64,000 bases of DNA from Prionace glauca. Taxonomy: Eukaryota > Chordata > Chondrichthyes > Carcharhiniformes > Carcharhinidae. Location: positions 106,170,515-106,234,514 of the forward strand of contig CM075729.1 in the NCBI GenBank assembly GCA_037974335.1, given 5' to 3'. The position numbers were made by a program, and so were the translations under genes. Shown one piece after another: positions 11,941 through 23,172 of the stretch; position 1 is the first letter of the stretch, and every line of letters begins with the position of its first letter. Below the pieces are notes generated by a model. The model made no database searches. It was not told the origin of the DNA and was given only the letters and a program-made list of their open reading frames with translations.

Positions 11941-12400
11941 CTGGATTGGTAGGTGGGGGCCGTGGGGGCGCTTGAGAAATGGGAGGGGTGTGACAGCCTT
12001 TGAGGGGATTTGGCTGATGGACAGTAAGAGGGGATGGGGTCACTGGAGAATGGAACTGTTGCTTCATGTTTACTGATAGCAATGAGGTTAACACTTGGTC
12101 CAGCACTGAGAGTCTCCCTCTCCTCCCTGCTTGATGAATAGCCCCTTTCTCCTGGAATCTCTGCAATGATGGAACGAGAGGCAGTGAGTATGGGCTTCTG
12201 TGAGTGGCTCACAGTTTAAGGTGTTAGAATTCCAGATCGCTCACTGGAGTTGGGTGAGCGGAGTCATTGGAGAGATGGGTGGAGGGATGAGTGATGGGAT
12301 AAAGGGCAGCCATAGTGGGGCGGCCATTCTCAAATCCACTCCCACAATCAGGGCAACCTCACACCAGAATCACACGGCAATGTAACATGACGTGGTGTGG
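11941..12400. other. Intron sequence with no recognised feature
   Basis: About 460 bp of intron without coding or repeat signal, ending in the E-box array. Confidence 0.4.
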
Positions 12401-12528
12401 GTCACGTGACACTGTAGGTCACGTGACACTAGGTCACGTGACACTGTAGGTCACGTGACACTGTAGGTCACGTGACACTGTAGGTCACGTGACACTGTAG
12501 GTCACGTGACACTGTAGGTCACGTGCCA
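12401..12528. repeat. 17-bp tandem repeat with a CACGTG E-box in each unit
   Basis: Copies of a 17-bp unit, gtcacgtgacactgtag, giving eight CACGTG hexamers in about 125 bp. CACGTG is the canonical binding core of USF, MYC and related bHLH-ZIP factors. Binding here is inference. Confidence 0.9.
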
Positions 12529-12540
12529 GGATGCAGGTCA

Positions 12541-13512
12541 CAATGACATGGTAATGGTAACATGATGTGGCGTGGGTCACAGTGGCTCGGTGCAGGTCAC
12601 ATGAGGCAGTGCTGATCACATGACGCAGTGCAGGTCACATGGGCTTAGTGCAGGTCACAAGACACGTTGCAGGTCACAGGGCCTGGTGTGGGTCACAGTG
12701 GCTCGGTGCTGGTCACATGACGCAGTGCGGGTCACAGGGCTCGGTGCTGGTCACATGACGCAGTGCGGGTCAGAGGGCTCGGTGCTGGTCACATGACGCA
12801 GTGCCTGTCACAGGGCTCGGTGCTGGTCACATGACGCAGTGCAGGTCACAGGGCTCGGTGCTGGTCACATGACGCAGTGCGGGTCAGAGGGCTCGGTGCT
12901 GGTCACATGACGCAGTGCCTGTCACAGGACTCGGTGCTGGTCACATGACGCAGTGCGGGTCAGAGGGCTCGGTGCTGGTCACATGACGCAGTGCCTGTCA
13001 CAGGGCTCGGTGCTGGTCACATGACGCAGTGCAGGTCACAGGGCTCGGTGCTGGTCACATGACGCAGTGCAGGTCACAGGGCTCGGTGCTGGTCACATGA
13101 CGCAGTGCGGGTCACAGGGCTCAGTGCTGGTCACATGATGCAGTGCGGGTCAGAGGGCTCGGTGCTGGTCACATGACGTAGTGCTTGTCACAGGGCTCGG
13201 TGCTGGTCACATGACGCAGTGCGGGTCACAGGGCTCGGTGCTGGTCACATGACGCAGTGCCTGTCACAGGGCTTGGTGCTGGTCACATGACGCAGTGCGG
13301 GTCACAGGGCTCGGTGCTGGTCACATGACGCAGTGCCTGTCACAGGGCTCGGTGCTGGTCACATGACGCAGTGCGGGTCAGAGGGCTTGGTGCTGGTCAC
13401 ATGATGCAGTGCGGGTCACAAGGCTTGGTGCTGGTCACATGACGCAGTGCGGGTCACAGGGCTCGGTGCTGGTCACATGACGCAGTGCGGGTCACAGGGC
13501 TCGGTGCTGGTC
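12541..13512. repeat. 38-bp minisatellite
   Basis: About 24 copies of a 38-bp unit made of ggtcacatgacgcagtgc and gggtcacagggctcggtgct, with a more irregular start at 12541-12710. The recurring gtcaca core makes it look derived from, or sharing ancestry with, the adjacent 17-bp array. Confidence 0.92.
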
Positions 13513-13599
13513 CCACATGCTGGGTTGACCCAGATGAAGTTGGCCTTCTATAAATGATGCTCTGTATTTGCTGACAGCTTGTCTTTTTCTGTTTCTTAG

Positions 13600-13751
13600 G
13601 TTCTAACAGTTCTCAGATTTCCTCAGAGAAGATAGAAGTTGAAGTTGACAGAAATTTACTATCCCCAGGCACCCACAGTTCACAGAACAGGATGGGGACT
13701 GTGCAGGAACCATTCCTTTCAACCCCAGACCCCGGGCCATGCAGGGAATAA
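13600..13751 (+). CDS. MHC class I heavy chain (gene 1), probable last coding exon
   Basis: After a polypyrimidine acceptor ending in tttcttag at 13599, phase 1 reading continues the tail as SSNSSQISSEK, then about 40 further residues to a TAA at 13749-13751. The SNSSQ segment is similar in style to serine-rich class I tails. No good donor is visible after it, so I read through to the stop; that gives an unusually long tail of about 51 residues from this exon. The alternative is an earlier unseen donor joining a later exon (for example at 24517), which would shorten the tail. Acceptor and phase are good; the 3' limit is uncertain. Confidence 0.55.
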
Positions 13752-14361
13752 GTCATGGTGCAAAGGAGCTGATAACACTTGTTGTTATGCCACATCCTGC
13801 CTGACTTTCTTTCTGAAGAACTTTAATTTCTTGGTGATTTGAGGTGACACAGATCTGTTTGTTGGATATCTTCCACTCGCTATAGGACTGACCTCGACTC
13901 TGCTCCTGTCACTCAATGCAACATAACCCGCTTCTATTGATTAATTCTCATTGGACCACCTCTATCATCTCCTGCCCCTTCCAATAGAGCAGGTGCTGAC
14001 TCATCTGGCCAGTAGTGATAAAATGACCTGCTCCTAATGCTCTGAGGCACGAGTGATCCAGTGGATCAATGATCCTTTTCAGTAATCCTATCGAGGTCTG
14101 TTGACCTCTGTATTTATCCTTCACTGGCTGGGCAAACCTGTTTCTCCTGGCTGGCTCACTGCTAGCTGCTGGATTGGTGACTATCACCCCTTAGCAATTA
14201 AGAGTGGATGACAGGAAGGATTTGTGACAGCAGCCACAGAGACACCAGGGAAACTCTGGGTTGGGTTGATCCGGAGCTCTGTAACTTCCTCACAAATACG
14301 GATCATCAACTGGTCAGGTCTCATCATTCATCCTGCCATTGGAGGAGCTAACACAAGTGGG
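13752..14361. other. Possible 3'UTR or flanking sequence of gene 1
   Basis: AT-richer single-copy sequence after the TAA. No AATAAA is seen close by, so the transcript end cannot be placed. Confidence 0.35.
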
Positions 14362-14975
14362 AATATAAGAATAGGGAGGTCTTGCTGCAACTGTACAGGG
14401 CACTGGTGAGGCCGCAGCTGGAGTACTGTGTGCAGTTTTGGTCGCCGCACTTGCGCAAGGATATTGGAGGGAGTACAGAGGAGGTTTACTAGGCTGATAC
14501 CGGAGTTGAGGGGGTTGAACTATGAAGAGGGGCTGAATAGACTGGGCTTGTACTTGTTGGAGTTTAGAAGGATGAGGGGGGATCTTATTGAGACGTATAA
14601 GATGATGAAGGGGATGGATAGGATAGAGGTGGAGAGGTTCTTCCTGCTCAGAAAGGATAGTAGGACTAGAGGGCACAGCTTCAAGATAAAGGGGGGGGGG
14701 CAGTTTAGAACGGAGTTGAGGAGGAACTTCTTCACTCAAAGGGTGGTGAATCTCTGGAATTCTCTGCCCGTTGAAGTGGTGGAGGCTACCTCGCTAAATA
14801 TATTTAAGACACGGGTAGATAGGTTTTTGGTAGGCAAGGGGATTAAGGGTATGGGGAGAAAGCGGGAAAGTGGAACTGAGCCACTTCAGATCAGCTATGA
14901 TCTTATTGAATGGCGGGGCAGGCTCGAGAGGCTAGTTGACCAACTCCTGCTCCTAGTTCTTATGTTCTTATGACA
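14362..14975 (+). mobile_element. CR1-superfamily LINE, 3' end
   Basis: The translation contains an [20 protein letters not shown] segment and RTELRRNFFTQRVVNLWNSL, the end of a LINE ORF2. It is 5'-truncated near 14362 and ends with a gttcttatgttcttatg simple tail. The frame from 14428 stays open for 181 codons, so this is a fairly young copy. Confidence 0.85.
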
Positions 14976-17210
14976 TTGGTAATGACCAGCCCTGGTATTG
15001 GGTATTGTGCACCCACTACTCCAGCAATGTACAGATGTTGCACAGTTGATTTAAAACCTGTTCCTTATGGTGGTGGCATAGCTTGATGTTTGGGGGGTGA
15101 TCGGGGTGGGGGGGGTGCAGATTAATGCTGGGGAGGGGCAGATTAGTACTTGGAGGATAGATGAATGATTTGATGATTTGCTGCTGGGAGGGGAGAATGA
15201 TGTTCAATGAGGCGGGGAGTGGGGGGAATTAGTGCTCAGAAAAGGGGAGCGCATCCGGAGGGGGAGAGCGCCCAGTGGAGGAGGGTGGGGGGGGGGGGGG
15301 AGTGCTTGGACGGGGAGAGCGCTCAAATGGGTTTAATTTTTGGAGGTATTTAATGTTTTGATGGGTTTACCTATCAGGTGGATTTAATGCTTTGATAGAG
15401 TGCTAAATGCTTGGATGGGAAATACCAATGTCTTAATAAATATCAATTTATTCATTTTATCTCAATCCTTTAAATTCTTTAATTTTCTTACTGAGATTTT
15501 CTCTCCTCTTTCTGTTCTTCCATCTCTATATTGTAATAATCTGCAATGAAACAATACATATATTGTAAATGAGTGAAACCCAGCGTGAGGCAGTGTCTCA
15601 TTCTTATTTCCATCTAATAGATCCTGTGTTATTCCGGGGATATCTGGGACCACCATCCAGGCCAGCACTGGCTGTGGGAAATCTATAAAAACTTCCACTG
15701 CAATTGGGGTTAATTGGAAGGACTTGCGGCTGCCTGGGAGTCTGGGAGGGAGCGCAGAGGGAGGCAGGATGGGAGTGTAGAGAGAGGTAGGGACGGAGCG
15801 CAGAGGGAGGTGTGGGGGAAGGGTTTGAGAGCTGGTGGGAGAGGATATGGAGAAATATCAAGTGGGAGGAGACAGCCAGGGACCAGGAAAATGGAGGAGG
15901 AGCTGGAGAGAAAGGAATACAGGTTGGCCAGTGAGGGAGGGTATTGGGGAGGGTGTAAAGGGGGGTGTTGGCATGGGGGAGGAGGGTCATTGTGTGTGTG
16001 GTGGGTGGATATAGGGGGTGTTGGAGAGGTTGATGAAGAGGAATGGAAAGGACTGGCAAGGTGCAGTGAGCAGTAAAGGACAGACGTTGAGTTGTGACTA
16101 TCCCTCACTCTTTCCCATTGCCTCCCCAAATCATCACAGTCCCTCCCTGAGTACTCTCCCTGCCCACTGCCCCTCCCCCGCACTTCCTTCCTCCCCTACT
16201 GCCCCCTTGCACTTCCATCCCCCGCTCTGTCCTACCCCCACTTCACCTCCCTCCCCCGCTGCCCCTTTCATCCACTCGCCTCCCTCCTCACTTCCCTTCC
16301 CCCACCGCAACACCTCCCCCCTGCACTCCTGTCTCCCCACACTCCCCTCCTGCCTCCCGCACTCTCCCTCCCTCCCCTCAATGTCTAAGGAGAGAGGGAC
16401 CTGGAGTGTGGGAGTAGGATCAAGGAGTGATGAGTACAGCAGGGGGAGGACTAAGGAGTGAGAGACCTGGGTGTCCAAGTGAGGGAGCAAGCAGAGAGGG
16501 GTGAAGAAATGAGGGGACAGGGTTTACATACAGGGTAATGAGGGGCAAAGGAGGAAGAGGTGGAGGAGTGAACGTGGTGAAAATATGGAGTAGAGGAGCG
16601 ATGTTCTGAGGAATGAGAGAATTAACATTGAGGTGGGAAGGCATAAGTTATGGAGGATTGAGGGGTGGATCAGTGAAGGGCAGAGGGAGAGGGTGCAGGA
16701 GTCTTGTCTTGAGCCTATCAGCAGGCAATACAAAGCAAAACGAGCTGTGATTGGTCGAATCCTGTTCGAGCGGGAACACAGCGTCCGATCATTGAGAGTT
16801 TGATAAGTTTGGAGCCTGAGCCAGGGGCAAGGCTGTGAGCTTATCAAGGGGGGGACGGGACGGGTGGAGGGTGCAGAGTGTGAGGGTTGAGGAGGAAGTC
16901 CTGACAGTTGTTGAGGGCAGCAGCAGGGTAACTCGACCAGGCTGGCGGGCAAAGAACTGAGGGTGAGGTGAGGAGCCAGAGGCCAGATAGCCAGTGAGTG
17001 AGCCAGCTCATCTCCTAGGTCCAGCAGGGGTGAGGTGCGCAAAGGCCCCAGCGGTTAGCAAGGGGAGCAATGCAGCGAACCGTCCAGCCGGGCTGGATAA
17101 CAAGCTGAAGCGAGGAGGCCAAATTGGCAGGCGGCCTAACCATCAAATGTTTTCCACATGCCTGCTCCAGGTGAGATCGCAACATATTAGTCTCTTTTAA
17201 TCCACAGGTG
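14976..17210. other. Intergenic sequence with no assigned gene
   Basis: About 2.2 kb of mostly single-copy sequence. It has a G-run at 15287-15300 and a strongly pyrimidine-rich stretch at 16140-16380. An ag acceptor-like site near 15620 (ccatctaatag) precedes a short phase-1 open stretch that ends in TAA; I cannot tie it to either class I gene. A tgattggtc CCAAT-type box near 16750 with higher CpG could be promoter-like. None of this is strong enough to call a gene. Confidence 0.35.
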
Positions 17211-17211
17211 T

Positions 17212-17515
17212 CGGTCCACCTTGTTGTCAAACGAGGGGCATGCACACGGTGGGTCGTGCGTTGGCTGCTCTTGGAGGTTTCGAGAGTGGCCTAGTGCTTT
17301 GTGTCATTGTGTATGCTTAATACTGGACCAGCGGACGGGTGCCGCAACAGCTCAGTGACTATCACTGCTGGCTGTGCAGATACATGGATTTGGGCCAGTG
17401 TCTGTGGGAGTTTGCACATTCTCCCCGTGGTTGCGTGGGTTTCCTCCGGGTGCTCCGGTTTCCTCCCACACCCCAAAGATGTGCTCTTAGGCTGATTGGT
17501 GTACCAAATTGACAC
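17212..17515 (+). mobile_element. SINE of a second head type with the HE1-like body
   Basis: The 5' part (gcacacggtgggtcgtgcg and tttgggccagtgtctg blocks) differs from the HE1-like head, while the rest shares the ttctccccgtgg and ctccgggtgctccgg central body. The inverted copy at 36655-36960 has the same head, so this is a real subfamily and not a random junction. It directly abuts another SINE at 17516. Confidence 0.65.
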
Positions 17516-17815
17516 GGGAATCGGGTTCTATTCCCGGCTCGGGTCACTGCCTGTGTGGAGTTTGCACATTCTCCTCGTGTCTGCGTGGGTTTTCTCCGGG
17601 TGCTCCGGTTTCCTCCCACAGTCCAAAGATGTGCGGGTTAGGTTCATTGGCTATGCTAAAATTGCCCCTTAGTATCCTGGGATGTGTAGGTTAGAGGGAT
17701 TAGCAGATAAAATATGTAGGGATATGGGGATAGGGTCTGGGTGGGATTGTGTTCGGTGCAGACTCGATGGGCCGAAGGGCCTGTTTCTGCACTGTAGGGT
17801 TCTATGGTTCTATTC
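17516..17815 (+). mobile_element. HE1-like tRNA-derived SINE
   Basis: It starts within the B-box region (gggttctattcccgg), has the complete central domain and a long tail with gggccgaagggcctg, and ends at the ttctatggttctattc simple tail. The A-box end is missing, consistent with 5' truncation or loss at the junction with the preceding SINE. Confidence 0.8.
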
Positions 17816-18060
17816 TCCCCTGAATCTGGCTACATTAGGGGTACCATTCACATACACACGGGGCAGGGTAGATGTAGGAAAATGTTTTGATGAAATGGCG
17901 GCGCGGGCTTGTTGGGCCGAAGGGCCTGTTTCCCGTGCTGGGTTGTTCTTTGTTGTTCTATATTCCACTGATGTGTAGGCATCAAGAAAAAGACATACAA
18001 ATTTTGAACAAACTCAAAATAATGTACAGCTCACTCACAGGATTCAGCTGCATTAACAAC
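17816..18060 (+). mobile_element. SINE/LINE tail fragment
   Basis: The stretch at 17880-17960 has tgggccgaagggcctg and a ttctttgttgttcta end, the 3' tail shared by SINEs and LINEs in this window. The remainder has no recognised feature. Confidence 0.5.
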
Positions 18061-18632
18061 TGTTAGCATGGACAAATTCTGGCTCCCAAATTACTTTATT
18101 TAACACCGGTGGAGAGAAAGCTTCTGTCTAATCTCAGCGCTTCCTTCTAGTAAAAGTCTCAACATTTATCCCTTGGTTGGAAGATACACTGATATAATAC
18201 ATTCACACAGTTTGATTTAGCTAGATGTTACCCGGGCGAAGATAACCATTACTGTATCGTTTCTCAAACTGCAAACACTTTGAAACCTATTTTTGTATAA
18301 TAACCTGACACTGTCTTCATTCATAAGGCCAGTCAGAGACATTGAAATACATTTGCAGACATTCAGAGCAGTGGGGTGCCTTGATGGGTGAGCCCTTGCT
18401 CTTTACTATTCCTGATTTCTGGCAGTTATCAGGATCTCATTCTGTGATTGTTTTGTTGATGTGTCCTTGTGTATGTGCGAATGTCTTTGAGCTGGTGGAC
18501 TTCACCATGTACAGACAGGACGTTCTGAGGTGTCAGCTTTTAAGCTATAAGATCTTTTAAGCTTGTTATGTCCCAAAGTGAATACTGAGTGCCTTCTTCT
18601 GTATTCTAGGGAGCCCATTTGTTCTCCCCCAA
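18061..18632 (-). mobile_element. Solo LTR of an endogenous retrovirus-like element (fossil)
   Basis: A roughly 570-bp segment starting tgttagcatgg at 18061 and ending ttctcccccaa. It matches the LTR at 22458-23638, where the two ends form TGTT/AACA termini on the minus strand. An AATAAA is present on the minus strand near the R region. No internal region is attached, so this is a solo LTR. It differs from the other copy by many small changes and is not recent. Confidence 0.65.
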
Positions 18633-19070
18633 AAGTCCCTCCTTTTGGTGGGGGCTGAACCTTCAGCCCCCGAAACCGACCCATTAATTTAGATTTGGAT
18701 GTGCCCGGTACTCCCTGCTCTGGCACGTTCTGTGGTTAGAGGAGTCCCAGTGAATGTCAGATTAATTCCAACTGGGTTGAATTGCTCCTGCCCGCCGGCC
18801 TCTCCATGTTGTCCAGTGCCCTCGCTAAGACCCTAATCTCCCTGCGCAGCACGTGCCATCTGCATGAGTGGCAAGTCATAATGCCTCAAGAGAAAACTAA
18901 CGCCAGCTGTATCCCCACAAGCATTTACAAAATTATGCTGATCCATGGATGAATGTCTACATTCATTCCCCAGTCTCAAACCATCTTTATCCAGTTTGGC
19001 TCTGTTGTGTGGTCTTTGTGTGCTGTTCAAGTGTTTTGATTTGTGCATGTAGAATCAGAGGTTCACAATA
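18633..19070. other. Unassigned intergenic sequence
   Basis: About 440 bp between the solo LTR and a LINE copy. I see no gene or repeat that I can name. Confidence 0.35.
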
Positions 19071-19850
19071 TAGAAACAGACCCTTCGGCCCAACTTGTTC
19101 ATTCTGCCCCTTTTTTTAACCCCATGCTAATCCCAATGCCCATGTTTAGCCCATATCCCTTGATACTTATGTCACCCATGTAACTGTCTATAAACTCTTT
19201 TTAAAAGACAAAATTGTACCTGCCTCTATTACTGCTTCTAGCAGCTTGTTTCAGACACTCATCAGAACCTCTGACCCTTTTGTATCTCTCCCCTCTCACC
19301 ATAAACCTATGCCCTCTAGTTTTAGACTCCCCTACCTTTGGGGAAAAAATACTGATTATCTAGCTGATCTATGCCCCTCATTATTTTAGCATAACATCAC
19401 TCTTAAGCCTCCTACACTCCAGAGAAAAAAGTCCCAGTCTATCCAAACTTTCCTTATAACTCAAACCGTCAAGTCCTGGTAGGATCCTCGTATATTTTTC
19501 TGCACTCTTTCTAGTTTAATAATATCCTTTCTATAATTAGGTGACCAGAACTGTAGACAGTATTCCAAGCATGGCCTTACCAATACCTTATATAACTTCA
19601 ACAAGACATCCCAACTCCTGTATTCAGTGTTGTGACCAATGTAACCAAGCGTGCCGAATGCCTTCTTCACCATTCTGTCCACCTGCGACTCCACTTTCAA
19701 AGAGCTATGAACATGTATCCCTAGATCTCTTTGTTCTGTAACTCTCTCCAGCACCCTAGCCTGAGTAAGTCCGCTCTGGTTCGCTCTAGCAAAATGCATC
19801 ACTTCGCATTTATCTAAGTTAAACTCCATTCGTAGTTGGTGAAAGTGTTT
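19071..19850 (-). mobile_element. CR1-superfamily LINE, 3' half of ORF2
   Basis: The minus-strand frame at 19865-19461 reads DKCEVMHFARANQ, VTEQRDLGIHVHSSLKV, KAFGTLGYIGHNT and VLVRPCLEYCLQFWSP, the thumb and C-terminal region of a LINE reverse transcriptase. The 3' part (19071-19460) is decayed. The end carries cttcggcccaacttg, the inverse of the shared LINE tail. Confidence 0.85.
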
Positions 19851-19860
19851 GACAGAGTGT

Positions 19861-20502
19861 GCCACTTTAAGTTCCGTCAGTAGCTCTGCTAAGTGGGGAG
19901 GAGTTCCTCAGATTTGCTGTGGTATTTTAAATCTTTGTGTAGTTGGCCAGTGGCATTGAGGACTTTGGTGTCTGTGCCTGCCTATGTGATGTGTGCCTGA
20001 CTGATAGTGATAGGCCCCTTTGGGGTGAAACAAATGTTAGGGTGGGGAATTGAACATTGCAGGCCATTGTATTGCAAGGTCGCCTCTGTAGTGGGAACAC
20101 AGTATTTACTCTCGCCTCCATATCGTGCCCAGGCAAGGTGGGTGGGGGCAGTCACAATTTCCAGTGTGCAGTCATCTGTGCAGTTAAAAGCACCCTCAGC
20201 CATCTCTCCCTGCCCTAGCGGGTGGGGACATACTGTAATCTCCCCTTTTGTTTGAGCCCACGAGGGAAGTGCTATACATACAATGTGTAATTCCCGTCAA
20301 TAGGTTTCAGTCAAGTGGTAGCAGAGGGAAGTATTGCCCCTTACGATCCTGATATCTATCTGGTACAGGGGAAATGGTCCCCAGTCTTACGTGACAAGGG
20401 GGTATCATCCCCACTCCAGCAGCCTCGCTCACCTCGCATTCTGGGATCACTGGATACACTGGGGTCAGAGCACAATTGCCCAACTGCTGCCTCCCACAGT
20501 CT
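19861..20502. other. Unassigned sequence, possible retroelement remnant
   Basis: A minus-strand open stretch at about 20203-19982 has a cysteine-bearing, envelope-like look, but I cannot name a family. If it is a retroelement fossil it is short and broken. Single-copy sequence remains possible. Confidence 0.25.
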
Positions 20503-20632
20503 GAAAGACATGCTGGTTAGGTGCATTGACGTGAATAGGCGTCAGAGTTTGGCAACCAGGGGGATTTCACAGTAACTTCATTGCAGTGTCAAAGTAAGCC
20601 GTACTTGTGACTAATAAATAAACTTTAAACTT
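20503..20632 (+). mobile_element. SINE 3' fragment
   Basis: It begins in the ctgaaagacatgctggttag block and ends with taacttcattgcagtgtcaa and a taataaataaactttaaac tail. This is the same 3' end as the SINE at 57113-57419, a tail different from the gggccgaagg type. Confidence 0.6.
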
Positions 20633-20925
20633 TATAATCCTTAGAGCCCATGAAATTTTAACAGAACGCGTTAAACCTCAGGAAGTATCCTGAAGTAAAT
20701 AGGGTAGGAAAAGACACGCCACCCCCATATTCACCTCTGTCAGTCAAAGTTACACCAGTAAATGTTGAATACATCCCTGGGGTAGCAGTAGTAGGGGTAA
20801 GACAGGGGAACCAACAAGAAGCCCAGGGCAACAACCCTACACCACAACTCCAAATGACATGTGTCCCCCTCTTCCCCAGAGACCCCATGAAATTACGAGG
20901 CAAACTGCCTATTATAGAGTCAAAA
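20633..20925. other. Unassigned sequence, possible retroelement remnant
   Basis: A proline-rich plus-strand frame of about 70 codons ends near 20930. It could be a fragment of a retroelement; no motif allows a firm call. Confidence 0.2.
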
Positions 20926-21325
20926 TCATAGAGATTTACAGTATGGAAACAGGCCCTTCAGCCCACCTTGTTCATGCCACCCCTTTTTTAAACCACTAAA
21001 CTAGTCCCATTTGCCTGCATTTAGCCCATTTCCCTCTATATCCATCGTACCCATGTAACTGTCTAAACGCTTTTTAAAAGACAAAATTGTACCCACTACT
21101 AATACCTCTGGCAGACTTTTCTAGACACTCACCACCCTCTGTATGAAAACATTGCCCCTCTGGACCTCTTTGTATCTCTCCCCTTTCACCTTAAACCTAT
21201 GTCCTCTAGTTTGGGAAAAGATATTGACTATCTAGCTGATCTATACCCGTCATTATTTTTTGGACCTCTATAAGGTCACCCCCAAACCTCTGACTCTCCA
21301 GTGGAAAAAAGTCCCAGTCTCTCCA
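20926..21325 (-). mobile_element. LINE 3' fragment
   Basis: It starts with the inverse tail (acaggcccttcagccc) and shows the aaaaaagtcccagtct and acctctataaggtcaccccc blocks seen in the copy at 19071-19850. It is decayed and truncated. Confidence 0.65.
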
Positions 21326-21610
21326 GTGGCAAAGCAATGCGGGGTTTTTGGCAGAAACTTAAAGAAATGCAGATCTGTCATCATCTCCACAACTGTGATG
21401 TTCCAGTGCGAGTGAGAGCCGAGAACTACCGGAACGGGCCATGCCGTGTGAATCTGTCTGAGAACCGCCAGCAGCAGGAAGATAGTCTAACGAGCTTCAA
21501 AAAGGACATGACACGAACCCTGGGACCAGCCCAGGAATTCAGTTGTAGGGGTGGTTCAGAACGAACTGGAAGGAGGTCAGGAGTAGGCGAATAGGAAATG
21601 GGAGGCATTC
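21326..21610. other. Unassigned stretch with a 97-codon open frame
   Basis: The plus-strand frame 21301-21594 is open, but its first part overlaps LINE sequence and the rest matches nothing I recognise. Two related LINE fragments flank it, so it may be an insertion between them. I do not call it a gene. Confidence 0.25.
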
Positions 21611-21775
21611 ATGGCACCAGTTCCAGACACTTACCATCCCCTGTGTGAAAACATTGCCCCGCTGGGCCCCTTTGTGCCCTCTAGTTTTAGACCTTTGGGA
21701 AAAGATATTGACTATCTAGCTGACCTATACCCCACATTATTTTATGGACCTCTATAAGGTCACCCCCAAACCTCA
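21611..21775 (-). mobile_element. LINE 3' fragment
   Basis: It repeats the aagatattgactatctagc and acctctataaggtcaccccc blocks of the preceding fragment and is cut off exactly where the long inverted repeat begins. Confidence 0.55.
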
Positions 21776-22437
21776 ATACCCAATGTAGATCACCACATCC
21801 CAGCCTTTTTACAGTTATACAAGGATGGGCTCACCGGGTCGCTGTGATGCAGCAGTGCTAACCACTGTGCCCCCCAGACTTTATCCCTTTCCTCTTTCCT
21901 CCACCACTCCCGCTGGTCGGCTCCCATCCTGCCTTAACCATCTTCCCGATTCATTTTGTTTAGTATCCGCTGGATAGCGTGCGAGAGACCCTTCTGCCCT
22001 CCAACTCAATCTCGGTATCGTTCTTGATCTTTCTGGTTATGAATTAGTTCTCCCTGCGGCTCCCTGTCTCCAGGGGCCGCTGCACCGTCTACTTTAGTGA
22101 GCACAGATCCATTTCCAACCTGCTCTCAGAGCCCCCCCTTACAATGCGTGGCTTGCTGTGAGTTCGGTTGTTTTGCGAGCTGGGGGTGTACGGGCGGGAT
22201 TAGTTTGTAAGGTTCCTGGTCGAGTCCTTAATCTGTCACTGTCGCAATGTCACCTGTAACAGTTTAAAACAAACTAATGGTATAATAACCCCACCCCAAC
22301 ACGATGAATCTTAACCAATACTTTGGCTGCCGGACAAATTCTACCCACAACTTCTGGATCCACCGACCGCTAAACGGTGCCCAGTCTCTGGGGTAAATTT
22401 TAACAGAGTAAAGATACTCTGTCCAGTCGAGAGTCGA

Positions 22438-22455
22438 ATTTCGGACCAGCCCCCA
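22438..22455 (-). other. Retroviral-type primer binding site
   Basis: Read on the minus strand it begins TGGGGGCTGGTCC, close to the tRNA-Pro primer binding site, and sits two bases beyond the AACA end of the LTR, the usual spacing. Confidence 0.6.
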
Positions 22456-22750
22456 ACTGTTAGCATGGACAAATCCAGAAATCGCTTCACACTCAAGAGT
22501 CCCGATCCGGCTCCCAAATTACTTTATTTAACACCGGTGGAGAGAAAGCTTCCGTCTAATCCCAGCGCTTCCTCCCAGTAAAAAGTCTCAACATTTATCC
22601 CTTGGTTGGAAGATGCATTCACATAGTACATTGACACAGTTTGATTTAGCTAGATGTTACCCGGGCGAAGATAACCATTACTGTATCGTTTCTCAAACTG
22701 CAAAGACTTTGAAACCTATTTTTGTATAATAACCTGATACTGTCTTCATT

Positions 22751-23172
22751 CATGAGCTGGGAATGCCGGCGTTGGACTGGCGTAAACACAGTAAAAAGTC
22801 TGACAACACCAGGTTTTAGTCCAACCGATTTATTTGATAATATTCTCACAAGCTTAAGCTTTCGAGGTTACCCTCTTCGTCAGGTGAATGGAGAGTTCTG
22901 ACCTCAGACAGACAGAGCATATAAAGCACAGACAGTTGCTGATTAGAATGCGAATCCTTACACCTAACCTGCTGTTCAAGTCTTAAAGTGGCTGATAATG
23001 TGAGTGGAAGGAGCACTGATCACAGTTTAAAGAGATGTGTATTGTCTCCAGACAGTACAGTAAGTGAGGTTTTGTAAACCCAGGCAAGTCACGGCGGTTA
23101 CAGATAGTGCGACATGAACCCAAGATCCCTGTTGAGACCGTCCTCATGTGTGCGGAATGTCTCTGACTGGCC
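22751..23172 (+). mobile_element. Interspersed repeat inserted in the LTR
   Basis: It starts gctgggaatgccggcgttgg, with the acaacaccaggttttagtcc block, and ends in a gacatgaacccaagatccct and ccgtcctcatgtgtgcgg segment. The solo LTR at 18061 lacks it, which defines it as an insertion; a tcattcat duplication flanks it. Family name uncertain. Confidence 0.6.

Noticed and set aside
15620-15700. Short exon after an ag acceptor
   Set aside because: It reads open for only about 23 codons, has no donor, and resembles no class I tail segment.
16740-17200. Promoter of an unseen gene near a CCAAT box and CpG-richer sequence
   Set aside because: No first exon or splice signal follows; one CCAAT-type box is not enough.
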